Below, piece by piece: positions 37,174-46,513 of a stretch of DNA of 64,000 nucleotides. This DNA comes from Streptomyces lanatus (GTDB lineage Bacteria > Actinomycetota > Actinomycetes > Streptomycetales > Streptomycetaceae), in the NCBI RefSeq assembly GCF_014655715.1, contig NZ_BNBM01000003.1, positions 177,892 to 241,891 on the forward strand, written 5' to 3'. The first letter of the stretch is position 1. Every line of letters begins with the position of its first letter. The position numbers and the translations under genes are program-made. A model generated the notes under the pieces. The model saw nothing but the letters and a program-made list of their open reading frames with translations. It ran no database searches and had not been told where the DNA came from.

Positions 37174-39285
37174 CTATGCCAGTGACCGCTTCAGGAAGTC
37201 GACCTGGAGCAGCAGCAGATTCTCCGCGACCTGCTCCTGCGGGGTCATATGGGTCACCCCGGACAGCGGCAGCACCTCGTGCGGCCGGCCGGCGGCCAGC
37301 AGCGCGGAGGACAGCCGCAGGGCGTGCGCGACGACCACGTTGTCGTCGGCCAGACCGTGCACGATCATCAGCGGCCGGTGCGGCTCGGCGGGTGAGGAGA
37401 GCCCGTCGTCGGTGATCAGGGAGCTTTTCGCGTACGACTCCGGCCGCGTGGCGGGGTCGCTCAGGTACCGCTCCGTGTAGTGGGTGTCGTAGAGCCGCCA
37501 GTCCGTCACCGGCGCACCCGCGATGCCCGCGCGGAAGACGTCGGGGCGGCGCAGCACCGCGAGCCCCGCCAGCCAGCCGCCGTAGGACCAGCCGCGGATC
37601 GCCACCCGGGACAGATCGAGGGGGTGCGACTTGGCGAGGTCCTGGAGCGCGTCGACCTGGTCGTCGAGGGAGAGGGAGAAGTCTCCGTGGATCGCCTTCT
37701 CCCAGGCGGGGGAGCGGCCCGGCGTGCCCCGCCCGTCCGCCACGACCACCGCGAATCCCTGGTCGGCGAACCACTGCGAGGTGAGGAAGGCGTTGTGCGT
37801 GGCGACCACCCGGGCGCTGTGCGGTCCCCCGTAGGGATCGAGCAAAACCGGGAGCGGGGTGTCACCGGCGTAGTCCCGAGGCATAAGCACGGCGCACGGG
37901 ACGCGGCGTGCGCCCCCCTCGGTGAGGATCACGCGCGGGGTCAAACCGGGATCTTCGGCATGAGAACGGACGGTCGCGGTCCGCTTTCCGTCCCGCAGTA
38001 CCTGCACCTCCGCGCCCGGCCGACCGGGGGTGTGGGAGACCAGTACCGTCACCGCCCCGGCACGCACCGCCCCATGGACGCCGGGCTCCTGTGACACCCG
38101 CTCCACGCCCAGCTCGTTCACCCGGTACACATGCACTTCGCCGATCTCCGGATCGGCCGCGGCCTCGCCCGCCGACGCCGAGATCAGTACGTTGTCGTCG
38201 GAGACGTCCAGCACCGCGCGGACGTGCAACTGCGGTCCCGTCAGCGGGCGTTCGCCCACCGTGAGCACCCGCGCGCCACCCTCGTCGGCGATGCGCACGA
38301 GGTTCCCCGAAGGGCTCCAGCAGGGCACCCCGGGGAAAAGATCCAGCCATTGTGGATCTTCGTCGGCATGCACCATCCGGGTCGCCCCCGTCGCCGGGTC
38401 CACGGCGAGGAACAGCTGGCTGCGCTGGTCGCGCGCCTGTACGAGCAGCAACGGCGCACCCGCCGCTGACCAGTGCACTCGCGCCAGATAGGGATACCGG
38501 GCCCGGTCCCAGGAGACCTCCGTTCGCACCCCGTCGAGGCCGATCACGAACAGCCGTACCTCCGCGTTCGGCGTCCCCGCCGCCGGATACGGCACCCGCT
38601 GCGGCTCCCGCTCCGGACGCGCCGGATCGGCGATCCACCACCGCTGCACCGGCGTGTCGTCCGCGCGCGCCACCAGCAGCCGGTCCGACTCCGGGCCCCA
38701 CCAGAAGCCCCGGTAGCGCGCCATCTCCTCGGCCGCGATGAACTCGGCCAGGCCGTACGTCACCCCCTCCGACTCCGGCTCGGCGAGCGCGCGATCCCCC
38801 TCGCCCTCGGCGCCGACCACCCTCAGGGCGCCCTGCGCGACGTACGCGATGTGCCGTCCGTCGGGGGAGGGGCGCGGGTCGATCACCGGGCCGGGGACGG
38901 GGAGTTCACGTGCCGTGCCGGCCCGCAGCTCGGCCGTGAAAAGCCGCCCTGACAAGGCGAAAGACGCCAACTCTACGTCCGCGTCGGTGGCATGGGCGAC
39001 GATGCCGGCACCGGCCTCACGGCTGCGCTCGCGCCGTGCCCGCTCCTCGGCCGAGAGGTCCTCCGAGGCGCCGCCCAGCAGGGCGCGCGGGTCGGCGGCC
39101 ACGCGCTCCTCGCCGGTCTCCGTGTCGAGCACCCACAGCGAACTCGCCGGGTCCGTACCGGAGGTGGAGCGCAGGAAGGTGACACGGGAACCGTCGGGCG
39201 CCACCGCGAACGCGCGCGGCGCGCCGAGCGTGAACCTCTGGGTGCGGGCGTGCCGTCGGGGGAAGGAGACAGGCTCGGTCGTCAT
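37174..39285 (-). CDS. S9 family prolyl oligopeptidase / dipeptidyl-peptidase IV-like
   Basis: A 703-residue serine peptidase. The N-terminal two thirds form the beta-propeller that gates substrate entry. The C-terminal alpha/beta-hydrolase domain has the nucleophile in GWSYGG (Ser 567), the Asp in HGLADDNV (647 or 648) and the His in SGVTHM (679). No signal peptide is seen, so it is probably cytoplasmic and cleaves short peptides, plausibly after proline. Its place directly after a peptide importer, in convergent orientation, fits degradation of imported peptides. Start ATG 39285. Confidence 0.88.
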   Translation of the reverse strand: MTTEPVSFPRRHARTQRFTLGAPRAFAVAPDGSRVTFLRSTSGTDPASSLWVLDTETGEERVAADPRALLGGASEDLSAEERARRERSREAGAGIVAHATDADVELASFALSGRLFTAELRAGTARELPVPGPVIDPRPSPDGRHIAYVAQGALRVVGAEGEGDRALAEPESEGVTYGLAEFIAAEEMARYRGFWWGPESDRLLVARADDTPVQRWWIADPARPEREPQRVPYPAAGTPNAEVRLFVIGLDGVRTEVSWDRARYPYLARVHWSAAGAPLLLVQARDQRSQLFLAVDPATGATRMVHADEDPQWLDLFPGVPCWSPSGNLVRIADEGGARVLTVGERPLTGPQLHVRAVLDVSDDNVLISASAGEAAADPEIGEVHVYRVNELGVERVSQEPGVHGAVRAGAVTVLVSHTPGRPGAEVQVLRDGKRTATVRSHAEDPGLTPRVILTEGGARRVPCAVLMPRDYAGDTPLPVLLDPYGGPHSARVVATHNAFLTSQWFADQGFAVVVADGRGTPGRSPAWEKAIHGDFSLSLDDQVDALQDLAKSHPLDLSRVAIRGWSYGGWLAGLAVLRRPDVFRAGIAGAPVTDWRLYDTHYTERYLSDPATRPESYAKSSLITDDGLSSPAEPHRPLMIVHGLADDNVVVAHALRLSSALLAAGRPHEVLPLSGVTHMTPQEQVAENLLLLQVDFLKRSLA

Positions 39286-39457
39286 GCCCCGACCATATTG
39301 GCCAGTGCGCCCCCTTGTGCGGCTGTGCGCCGATCGATGCGCACGTACGGATAGTTATGATCACTAGCGCATAGTGGGTATGAACCTGCTGGCTGCTCCA
39401 TGGATTTATCTGCGATCTGTCTGCCCCCATGTCTGGAATTCTTGGAGGTGAGCCGCC

Positions 39458-39652
39458 GTGGCACTCTCGATTTCGGCGGTGGTGCTACTGGCGATCATCG
39501 TCTTCCTGCTGATCAAGAAATCAGGACTGAAGGCCGGCCATGCGGTGGTCTGCATGCTGCTCGGCTTCTACCTGGCGTCCTCGACCGTCGCACCCACGAT
39601 CAGTGAGCTGACGACGAACATCGCGGGCATGATCGGCAGCATCAAGTTCTGA
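39458..39652 (+). CDS. Small two-helix membrane protein
   Basis: A 64-residue protein, mostly two hydrophobic segments (ALSISAVVLLAIIVFLLI, about 2-19, and HAVVCMLLGFYLASSTVA, about 28-45), with a short polar end. TGGAGGTGAG precedes GTG 39458, giving a strong ribosome-binding site and supporting translation. It is conserved-looking in Streptomyces, but I know no function. mshB follows 30 bp later. Confidence 0.75.
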   Translation: MALSISAVVLLAIIVFLLIKKSGLKAGHAVVCMLLGFYLASSTVAPTISELTTNIAGMIGSIKF

Positions 39653-39682
39653 CCGTCCTGGCCGCCTCGTAGGGTGGGCTCC

Positions 39683-40567
39683 ATGACGGAACTGCCCGAA
39701 CTGCCCGACCGGCGTCTTCTGCTGGTGCACGCGCACCCCGACGACGAGTCGATCAACAACGGCGCGACCATGGCCAAGTACACGGCCGAGGGTGCCCGGG
39801 TGACCCTGATCACCTGCACCCTCGGCGAACTCGGCGAGGTCATCCCCCCGGAGCTACGGCATCTCACCGGCGCCGCGCTGGGCGCACACCGCCTGGGCGA
39901 GCTGACCGCCGCGATGCGCGAGCTCGGCGTGGCGGACTTCCGTCTCCTCGGCGGCAAGGGCCGCTACGGCGACTCGGGGATGATGGGTCTCGCCGACAAC
40001 GACGACCCGGCCTGCCTCTGGCAGGCGGACGTCGACGCCGCGGCCGGCACCCTCGCCGAGGTGATCCTGGAGGTACGGCCCCAGGTCCTCGTCACCTACG
40101 ACCCCGACGGCGGATACGGCCACCCGGACCACATCCAGGCCCACCGCATCGCGATGCGCGCGGCCGAGCTGGCCGCCGACGCCGGGTGGGAGATCCCCAA
40201 GATCTACTGGAACCGCGTCCCGCGCGCCGTCGCCGACGCGGCCTTCGCCCGGCTTCGGGAGGATCTGCCCGGACTGCCCTTCGGGAAGTCCGCCGCGGTC
40301 GACGACGTCCCCGGCGTCGTGGACGACGCCCGTATCACCACCGTCATCGACGGCACCGCGCACGCCGCCGCCAAGGCCGCCGCGATGCGGGCGCACGCCA
40401 CACAGATCGAGGTGGCCGAGCCGTACTTCGCGCTGTCCAACGAGCTGGCGCAGCCGCTCTTCACCACGGAGTACTACGAGTTGGTGCGGGGTGAGGCGGG
40501 GGCGGAGACGGAGTCCGACCTCTTCGCCGGTCTCGCGCCCGGTCAAGCCACCCGGGAGGCGTCATGA
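39683..40567 (+). CDS. mshB: N-acetyl-glucosaminyl-inositol deacetylase, mycothiol biosynthesis
   Basis: A 294-residue zinc deacetylase of the LmbE/PIG-L fold that removes the acetyl group from GlcNAc-Ins in mycothiol synthesis. The metal and catalytic motif is HAHPDDES (H18, D20, D21), and the distal His is in [12 protein letters not shown] (H147 or H150). Length and the [12 protein letters not shown] segment match MshB rather than the related amidase Mca. ATG 39683 is preferred to GTG 39674. The stop overlaps the next gene (ATGA). Confidence 0.9.
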   Translation: MTELPELPDRRLLLVHAHPDDESINNGATMAKYTAEGARVTLITCTLGELGEVIPPELRHLTGAALGAHRLGELTAAMRELGVADFRLLGGKGRYGDSGMMGLADNDDPACLWQADVDAAAGTLAEVILEVRPQVLVTYDPDGGYGHPDHIQAHRIAMRAAELAADAGWEIPKIYWNRVPRAVADAAFARLREDLPGLPFGKSAAVDDVPGVVDDARITTVIDGTAHAAAKAAAMRAHATQIEVAEPYFALSNELAQPLFTTEYYELVRGEAGAETESDLFAGLAPGQATREAS

Positions 40568-40971
40568 GCTCGATGCTCGCCCAGCCGCTGAAGCTGAAGC
40601 GGCCCTCCGCCCTGCGGGCCCTCGCCTACCTCGGGCTCTTCGTGCTCGGCGGCGTCGTCGGCGTCGCCGGGGCGCTGGTGCAGCCGGCGTGGTTCCCGGG
40701 CGGGCTGCTGCTCGCGCTCGCCGGCGAGGCCGGGCTCCTGCTGGGCGCCGGCCGGGCGGCGGGCAGCAGGGCCGGGGCCGTGGCGCCGGCCGGCGGCTGG
40801 ATGATCTCCGTCATCCTGCTCACCGCCAGCCGTCCGGAGGGCGACTTCGTCTTCGGCACAGGAACCGCCTCCTATCTCTTCCTCCTCGGAGGCATGGCGG
40901 TAGCTGTGATCTGCGCCACCCTCGCCCCATTGCGGCAACCGGGTGGCGACGGCGTCCGACTTGCCAAGTGA
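40564..40971 (+). CDS. DUF6113-like integral membrane protein
   Basis: A 135-residue protein with four hydrophobic segments (about 18-38, 46-65, 75-92 and 102-120), overlapping mshB by 4 bp. Membrane proteins of this size follow mshB in other actinobacteria, including Rv1171 after Rv1170 in M. tuberculosis, so translational coupling to mycothiol synthesis is conserved. No biochemical role is known to me. The family name is from recall. Confidence 0.7.
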   Translation: MSSMLAQPLKLKRPSALRALAYLGLFVLGGVVGVAGALVQPAWFPGGLLLALAGEAGLLLGAGRAAGSRAGAVAPAGGWMISVILLTASRPEGDFVFGTGTASYLFLLGGMAVAVICATLAPLRQPGGDGVRLAK

Positions 40972-41131
40972 CGTACCACTTCTCCACTCGATACTCGTGC
41001 GAGTCCCGTGTGGGTTTCCCAGGCGGTCGTGGGATGCGGGCCAGAAGTGGCCAGTATGGTGGTGCGCGCCGCCGAGCCGCCCCCAGCAATGAGGGCGAAA
41101 CGGGCGGTGGAGCCAACCGGGAGAACCTGCC

Positions 41132-43552
41132 TTGAGTCGTGAAACTGACACTCCGTCCTCCGGGCCCAACGGGCGCGGCGGAGCCGCATACCCCTCGGGC
41201 ACGCCGCCGTACGGGACCCCCATGGCTTCCGACAGCGGCGCGGACGCGGCCCGTTCGGGCTCGCAGCCGGAGGAACGCAAGACCGAGACCACGCTGACGA
41301 CCCGGATCCGGATCAACATCCCCGGGTCCCGGCCCATTCCGCCGGTCGTCGTGCGCAAGCCCGTCACCGAGGCTGCCGAGAACACCGGCGATGCCGCCGA
41401 AGTAGAGGCACCGGCACCGTCCGGCGTCACTTCCACGGCCACCGGTCATGTCGAGCCCCAGGCCGAGCCCGCCGCGCAGGCCGACGAGAAGACCAGCGAC
41501 TGGTTCGCGCCGCGCAAGTCCTCGGGCGGCAAGGGCGGTCAGGGCGGCCCCGCCACCAACGGGGCCGGGCTGCCCGGCGGTTCGGGCGCGGGAGCCAACG
41601 GCGCGGGTGCCGGGCGTCCCGGTGGTGTCGTCGGTTCCATGAGCGTGCCCGGCGGCTCCCGTCCCGGTGGCGCGAACGGCGCCCGGCCGGACGGCGGCTC
41701 CCGTCCCGGCGCGGGGCTCCCCGGCGCGACCGGCGGCCCCGTGGCCCCCGGGCACGGCGGCGGCACCGGTTCCTTCGACGTGACCGAGGCACTGGCGGCG
41801 GGCCCGCTGGGCGGCGGCAACGGCACCTCCCCGGGCGGCGAGGTGCGCCGCGACGACCTGCCGTACTTCTCGGAGAACGGGAACGGGAACGGGAACGGAA
41901 GCGGGAGCGGCCGTCCGAACGGCCCAGGCGGCCAGAGCGGCTACGGCGCTCAGGGCGGCCCCGGCGGCTTCGACCCGGCCGCGGACTTCAGCGCTCCGGG
42001 CGACTTCGGCGACTTCGGCGGCTCCAGCGACTTCAACGGCCCGAACGGCCATGGCGGCCGGGGCGGCTCACAGGGCCCCGCCGGCCGCACGACCGGCCCG
42101 GTCACCGGCGACGGTCCCATGGTGCCGCCGGTCGGCGGCGGCGGACCCGGGGCGCCCGGTGGTTCCGGTCTGCCCGGCAATTTCACCGTCCCCGGCATCC
42201 ACGCGGGCCCGCCCCGGGCAGGCGGCCCGAACGGTCCCGGCAACGGCCCGAACGGTCCCGGCGGCGGTCCCACGGGCCCCGGCGTCCCCGGCAACGGCCC
42301 GAACGGCCCCGCGGGCCCCGGCGCCGGCTTCCAGCCCCCGGGTCACGGCCCCGGCGGCGGCATGAGCGACGACACCGCGATCCTCACGCCGCAGAAACCG
42401 GCCCCCGAGCCCGGCAACCCGAACTACGGCGGCGTGGCGGACAACGTCTCCAGCCACACCGTCACCAGCGGCATCCCGGTCGTGCCCGGCGGCGCCCAGG
42501 GCGGACCCTTCGGGCCGGGCGGCGACAGCGCGGCACCCGGGCCGCACACGCCCCCGAAGCTCCCCGAGCCGTCCTCCGCCGGCTCCTCGTCCTCCCGCGC
42601 GCCCAAGAAGAAGGGCCGCAGCAAGCTGGCGCTGATCGGCGGCGGCGTGGTCGTCCTCGCGGGCGGCCTCTACGGCGCCGGTCTGCTGATGAACCACACC
42701 GACGTGCCCAAGGGCACCACCGTGCTCGGTGTCGACATCGGCGGCGGCACCCGCGACGACGCGGTCAAGAAGCTCAACGACGCCTTCGACGACCGGGTCG
42801 GCAAACCGCTGAAGCTGTCGGTGGGCGGCAAGACCGTGGAGCTGCAACCGGACCAGGCGGGGCTCCAGTTCGACATGCAGCAGACCGTCAGCACGGCCGC
42901 GAACAGCGACTACAACCCGATCTCGGTCATCGGCTCCCTCTTCGGCAACGAACGGGTCGTCGACCCGGTCATGCCCACCGACGGCGAGAAGCTGCAGGCC
43001 GCCCTGCGGGACGCGTCCGGCGGCTCCGGCTCGGTGACCGAGGGCACGGTCAGCTTCAAGACGGGCAAGGCGGTCGCCGTCTACGGCAAGCCCGGCAAGG
43101 GCATCGACGCCGCCAAGTCGGCCACGGCGGTCGAACAGGCGTACCGCACCCAGGTGGAGACGGGCCAGTCCGGCGCGGTGCAGGTGGCGACGACCACCCA
43201 GCAGCCGACGGTCACGAACGCCGAGGTCGACCGGTTCATGAAGGAGTTCGCCCAGCCGGCGATGGCCGACAAGGTCACGATCCAGACGGACGCCGCGCAC
43301 AGCATCCAGTTCGGCTCCCTGTCGCTGCCGAAGATCCTCGGCGCCAAGGCCGTCGACGGCAAGCTCGTGGACACGTACGACCTCACGGCGCTCAAGACGG
43401 CGTACGGCAACACCTTCGACGGGGTGCAGATCAACGGCGCGAGCGGCAAGCGTGATGTCCTGCCACAGGACGTCGCCTCCGCCCTGCGCAAGGCCCTGCG
43501 CGGCAAGTCGGCGGCCGAGCGCACCGTCACCATCGACACCAACCCGAGCTAG
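41132..43552 (+). CDS. Gly/Pro-rich membrane-anchored protein with peptidoglycan-binding-like domain
   Basis: A roughly 806-residue protein in three parts: a disordered cytoplasmic region (about 1-488) very rich in Gly, Pro and Asn (NGNGNGNGSGSG-type runs); one transmembrane helix after KKKGRSK (about 497-515, LALIGGGVVVLAGGLYGAG); and an extracytoplasmic part with two repeats resembling the putative peptidoglycan-binding domain found in YoaR/VanW proteins (VGKPLKLSVGGKTVELQPDQ, then a second near the end). No VanW domain follows. Start TTG 41132 with upstream GGGAG; ATG 41222 is an alternative. A cell-wall-tethering role is inferred only from layout. Confidence 0.7.
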   Translation: MSRETDTPSSGPNGRGGAAYPSGTPPYGTPMASDSGADAARSGSQPEERKTETTLTTRIRINIPGSRPIPPVVVRKPVTEAAENTGDAAEVEAPAPSGVTSTATGHVEPQAEPAAQADEKTSDWFAPRKSSGGKGGQGGPATNGAGLPGGSGAGANGAGAGRPGGVVGSMSVPGGSRPGGANGARPDGGSRPGAGLPGATGGPVAPGHGGGTGSFDVTEALAAGPLGGGNGTSPGGEVRRDDLPYFSENGNGNGNGSGSGRPNGPGGQSGYGAQGGPGGFDPAADFSAPGDFGDFGGSSDFNGPNGHGGRGGSQGPAGRTTGPVTGDGPMVPPVGGGGPGAPGGSGLPGNFTVPGIHAGPPRAGGPNGPGNGPNGPGGGPTGPGVPGNGPNGPAGPGAGFQPPGHGPGGGMSDDTAILTPQKPAPEPGNPNYGGVADNVSSHTVTSGIPVVPGGAQGGPFGPGGDSAAPGPHTPPKLPEPSSAGSSSSRAPKKKGRSKLALIGGGVVVLAGGLYGAGLLMNHTDVPKGTTVLGVDIGGGTRDDAVKKLNDAFDDRVGKPLKLSVGGKTVELQPDQAGLQFDMQQTVSTAANSDYNPISVIGSLFGNERVVDPVMPTDGEKLQAALRDASGGSGSVTEGTVSFKTGKAVAVYGKPGKGIDAAKSATAVEQAYRTQVETGQSGAVQVATTTQQPTVTNAEVDRFMKEFAQPAMADKVTIQTDAAHSIQFGSLSLPKILGAKAVDGKLVDTYDLTALKTAYGNTFDGVQINGASGKRDVLPQDVASALRKALRGKSAAERTVTIDTNPS

Positions 43553-43566
43553 CCCGACCGCTCGGA

Positions 43567-43602
43567 CCAGGGGGCACCCGGCACTCGCCGGGTGCCCCCT
43601 GG
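43567..43602 (+). terminator. Hairpin terminator after the Gly/Pro-rich gene
   Basis: A perfect 16-bp stem (CCAGGGGGCACCCGGC at 43567-43582 with 43587-43602) and a four-base loop ACTC. No T-run follows. It separates the surface protein from the ABC/two-component operon. Confidence 0.8.
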
Positions 43603-43609
43603 CCGTCGT

Positions 43610-43623
43610 ATGACATCTGTCAT
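43610..43623. promoter_or_regulatory. Inverted repeat ATGACA-TC-TGTCAT, candidate response-regulator site
   Basis: A perfect 6-bp inverted repeat with a two-base centre lies 60 bp upstream of the first gene of an ABC exporter/two-component operon. NarL/DesR-family regulators bind dyad sites of about this size, so autoregulation by the operon's own regulator is a reasonable inference. It also lies in a usual position for a promoter or operator. Confidence 0.5.
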
Positions 43624-43683
43624 CCGGCAGTCAGGACCGCCGACACTGCCGGGCCCGCACCCCGCGCGGCCAGTCTTGGCGAC

Positions 43684-44613
43684 ATGACAACGACAGCGTT
43701 GAACACGACGACTCCGGTGGTCGCATTCGACCAGGTGAGCAAGAGCTACGGGAGCGTACGGGCCGTCGACGGCCTCACGCTCGCGCTGCACCCGGGGGAG
43801 ACCGTGGCCCTGCTGGGCCCGAACGGGGCGGGCAAGTCCACCACGCTCGATCTGCTGCTCGGCCTCAAGCAGCCCGACAGCGGCACGGTCGGCCTCTTCG
43901 GCACCGACCCGCGCTCGGCCATCGTCGCCGGACGGGTCGGCGCCATGCTGCAGAGCGGCGGCCTGATGGACGAGGTCACGGTGGCCGAGCTGGTGCGGCT
44001 GGCCTGCGATCTGCATCCGCGGCCGTACAAGGTCGCCGATGTCCTCTCCCGTGCCGGCGTCACCCAGATCGCCGACCGCAAGGTCGACAAGCTCTCCGGC
44101 GGCCAGGCCCAGCGGGTCCGCTTCGCCCTCGCCACGGCCGGCGACAGCGACCTGATCGTGCTGGACGAGCCGACGACCGGCATGGACGTCACGACCCGCC
44201 AGGCCTTCTGGGCCACCATGCGCGAACAGGCCGCCCAGGGGCGCACGGTCCTGTTCGCCACGCACTACCTGGAGGAGGCCGACGCGATAGCCGACCGGGT
44301 GCTCGTGCTGCACCGGGGCCGGCTGCTGGCCGACGGCACGGCGGCCGAGATCAAGGCCAAGGCGGGGGTGCGCAGGATCTCCTTCGACCTCGCCGACGGC
44401 ACCGTGGACGAGTCCGTTCTCCGCGACCTGCCCTTCCTCACCACCCTCGCCGTCTCCGGCCGGACCGTGCGCATCCAGTCCTCCGACGCCGACGCGACCG
44501 TCCACGCCCTGTACGGGCTCGGCCTGTACCCCCTGGGCCTCGAGGTCACCGGGCTCGGCCTGGAGCAGGCGTTCGTCGCCATCACCACCGCCGAGGAGGC
44601 ACGTACGTCATGA
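43684..44613 (+). CDS. ABC exporter, ATP-binding protein
   Basis: A 309-residue ATPase of the drug/lipid exporter type (DrrA/YvfR-like). Walker A is GPNGAGKST (about 43-51), the signature is LSGGQAQRVRFA (about 137-148), Walker B is LIVLDEPTTGMD, and the switch His is in ATHYLEEAD. A C-terminal regulatory extension of about 90 residues follows. It is the first of four genes joined by 4-bp ATGA/GTGA overlaps. Confidence 0.88.
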   Translation: MTTTALNTTTPVVAFDQVSKSYGSVRAVDGLTLALHPGETVALLGPNGAGKSTTLDLLLGLKQPDSGTVGLFGTDPRSAIVAGRVGAMLQSGGLMDEVTVAELVRLACDLHPRPYKVADVLSRAGVTQIADRKVDKLSGGQAQRVRFALATAGDSDLIVLDEPTTGMDVTTRQAFWATMREQAAQGRTVLFATHYLEEADAIADRVLVLHRGRLLADGTAAEIKAKAGVRRISFDLADGTVDESVLRDLPFLTTLAVSGRTVRIQSSDADATVHALYGLGLYPLGLEVTGLGLEQAFVAITTAEEARTS

Positions 44614-45350
44614 ACGGCCTGATCCGACTCGAACTCACCCGCGCCCTCCGCAACCGGAAGTTCCTGTTCTTCTCCGTGCTGTACCCGTCGCTGCTGTTCC
44701 TGCTCATAGCGGGCAGCGCCGACAGCACCAGCAAGGTCGACGGCACGGGGCTGACCCTGCCGACCTACATGATGGTCTCCATGGCCTCCTTCGGCGCGCT
44801 CACCGCCGTCCTGATGGGCAACAGCGAGCGCATCGCCAAGGAGCGCGAGAGCGGCTGGGTACGGCAGCTGCGGCTCACCACGCTGCCGGGCCGCGGGTAT
44901 GTGCTGGCGAAGACGGCGAGCGCGGCCGTGGTCAGCCTGCCGTCCATCGTCATCGTCTTCGCCGTCGCGGCGGTCGTGAAGGACGTACGCCTGGACGCCT
45001 GGCAGTGGCTCGCCCTCACCGGCGCGATCTGGGCCGGCAGCCTCGTCTTCGCCGCGCTCGGCGTCGCCCTCGGCTATCTCGCGAGCGGGGACGCGGTCCG
45101 TCCGATCACGATGATCACCTACTTCGGGCTGTCCATCCTCGGCGGTCTGTGGATGCCGACGACGTCCTTCCCGTCCTGGCTCCAGGACATCGCCAAGTGG
45201 GTGCCCACGCACGCGTACGCTGCCCTCGGGCAGGCCATCGAACAGAGCCAGGCACCGCACGCGAAGGACCTCGTCGTCCTCGTCGTCTCCTTCGCCCTGT
45301 TCACGGGCGGCGCGGCCTGGCTGTACCGGAAGGACACGTTGAAGGCGTGA
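44610..45350 (+). CDS. ABC-2 type exporter permease
   Basis: A 246-residue permease with about six hydrophobic helices (first FLFFSVLYPSLLFLLIAG; last VVLVVSFALFTGGAAWLY). It contains the family feature GLSILGGLWMPTTSFPSWLQ before the last helix. It overlaps the ATPase and kinase genes by 4 bp each. Substrate unknown; relatives export antibiotics or lipids. Confidence 0.87.
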   Translation: MNGLIRLELTRALRNRKFLFFSVLYPSLLFLLIAGSADSTSKVDGTGLTLPTYMMVSMASFGALTAVLMGNSERIAKERESGWVRQLRLTTLPGRGYVLAKTASAAVVSLPSIVIVFAVAAVVKDVRLDAWQWLALTGAIWAGSLVFAALGVALGYLASGDAVRPITMITYFGLSILGGLWMPTTSFPSWLQDIAKWVPTHAYAALGQAIEQSQAPHAKDLVVLVVSFALFTGGAAWLYRKDTLKA

Positions 45351-46513
45351 GCGGCACAGGCGTCGGCATCGGGCAGCGCCCGGAGAACCGCAAGCAACGC
45401 TTCGTCAAGGTCCTGTGGACCGGCATCTGGCTGGTGTACCTGAGCGCACCGGCGGGCGACCTGCTGCACGGCGGGCACAGCACGGGCGTGCGGATCCTCG
45501 GCTGGATCGGCCTCGCGGCATTCGTCACCTGGTACATGCTGCTGCTCTTCCGCACCGGCCGCGGCGAACGCAACAGCGTCGTCCTCGCCTCCCTCGGCGT
45601 CCTCGCCGCCCAGTCCACCCTCCTGGCCCTCACCCTGGGCCGGGAGTGGCTGGTGCTCTTCGTGTACGTCTCCATCGCGTCCGGCGCGGCCCTGCCGCTG
45701 CGCATGGCGCGCTGGACCATCCCGGGCGCGTGCGCGCTGATGACGGCGCTCGCGTTCGCGACACCGGACGGCACGGCATTCCTGCCCGCGCTGCTGATCC
45801 CGGCCCTGCTGGGCGGCTTCGCCATGACCGGCGTACGCGAACTCGTCCGCACCACGATCGCCCTGCGCGAGGCCCGTGCCACGGTCGCCCAGCTCGCCGC
45901 CAACGAGGAGCGCCTGCGCCTGGCCCGAGACCTGCACGACCTGCTGGGCCACTCCCTCTCCCTGATCACCATCAAGAGCGAACTCGCCGGCCGCATGCTC
46001 CCTGCCCACCCCGACAAGGCCGCCCAGCAGGTCGCCGACATCGAGCAGGTCAGCCGGCAGGCCCTGGTCGACGTCCGCGAGGCGGTGTCCGGCTACCGTC
46101 GCCCGCGCCTGGCGGCCGAGCTGGCGGGTGCCAGGGTCGCCCTGACGGCGGCCGGCGTCACGGCCGGGCTCCCCGCCGAGCCCGACCTCACCGGCGTCCC
46201 CGAGGACAGCGAGACGGCCCTCGCCTGGGCGCTGCGCGAGGCGGTCACCAACGTCGTACGGCACAGCGGCGCGAACGCCTGCACGGTCGAGCTGCTGCAC
46301 CGGCAGACCCTGGACGGGCCGTTCCTGGAACTCACCGTCGAGGACAACGGCTCGGGCGGCTCCGGAGAGGGCCCCGGCAACGGCCTCACCGGCCTCGCCG
46401 AGCGCCTGGAGAAGGCGGGCGGCGCGCTGGAGGCGGGCCGGGCCAGGCACGGCTTCCGGCTGGTCGCCCGGGTCCCGGTGCCCGGTGACCGGGCCGTAGG
46501 ATCCGGCTCATGA
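45347..46513 (+). CDS. Sensor histidine kinase, DesK/HisKA_3 type
   Basis: A 388-residue membrane histidine kinase. About five hydrophobic segments (about 23-145) form a compact sensor with little outside the membrane, followed by the dimerisation helix with phospho-acceptor H197 in ARDLHDLLGHSLS, the N box LREAVTNVVRHSGA, and the G box EDNGSGGSGEGPGNGLTGLAERL. This architecture senses membrane state or a transporter partner. GTG 45347 overlaps the permease stop. Confidence 0.88.
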   Translation: MSGTGVGIGQRPENRKQRFVKVLWTGIWLVYLSAPAGDLLHGGHSTGVRILGWIGLAAFVTWYMLLLFRTGRGERNSVVLASLGVLAAQSTLLALTLGREWLVLFVYVSIASGAALPLRMARWTIPGACALMTALAFATPDGTAFLPALLIPALLGGFAMTGVRELVRTTIALREARATVAQLAANEERLRLARDLHDLLGHSLSLITIKSELAGRMLPAHPDKAAQQVADIEQVSRQALVDVREAVSGYRRPRLAAELAGARVALTAAGVTAGLPAEPDLTGVPEDSETALAWALREAVTNVVRHSGANACTVELLHRQTLDGPFLELTVEDNGSGGSGEGPGNGLTGLAERLEKAGGALEAGRARHGFRLVARVPVPGDRAVGSGS

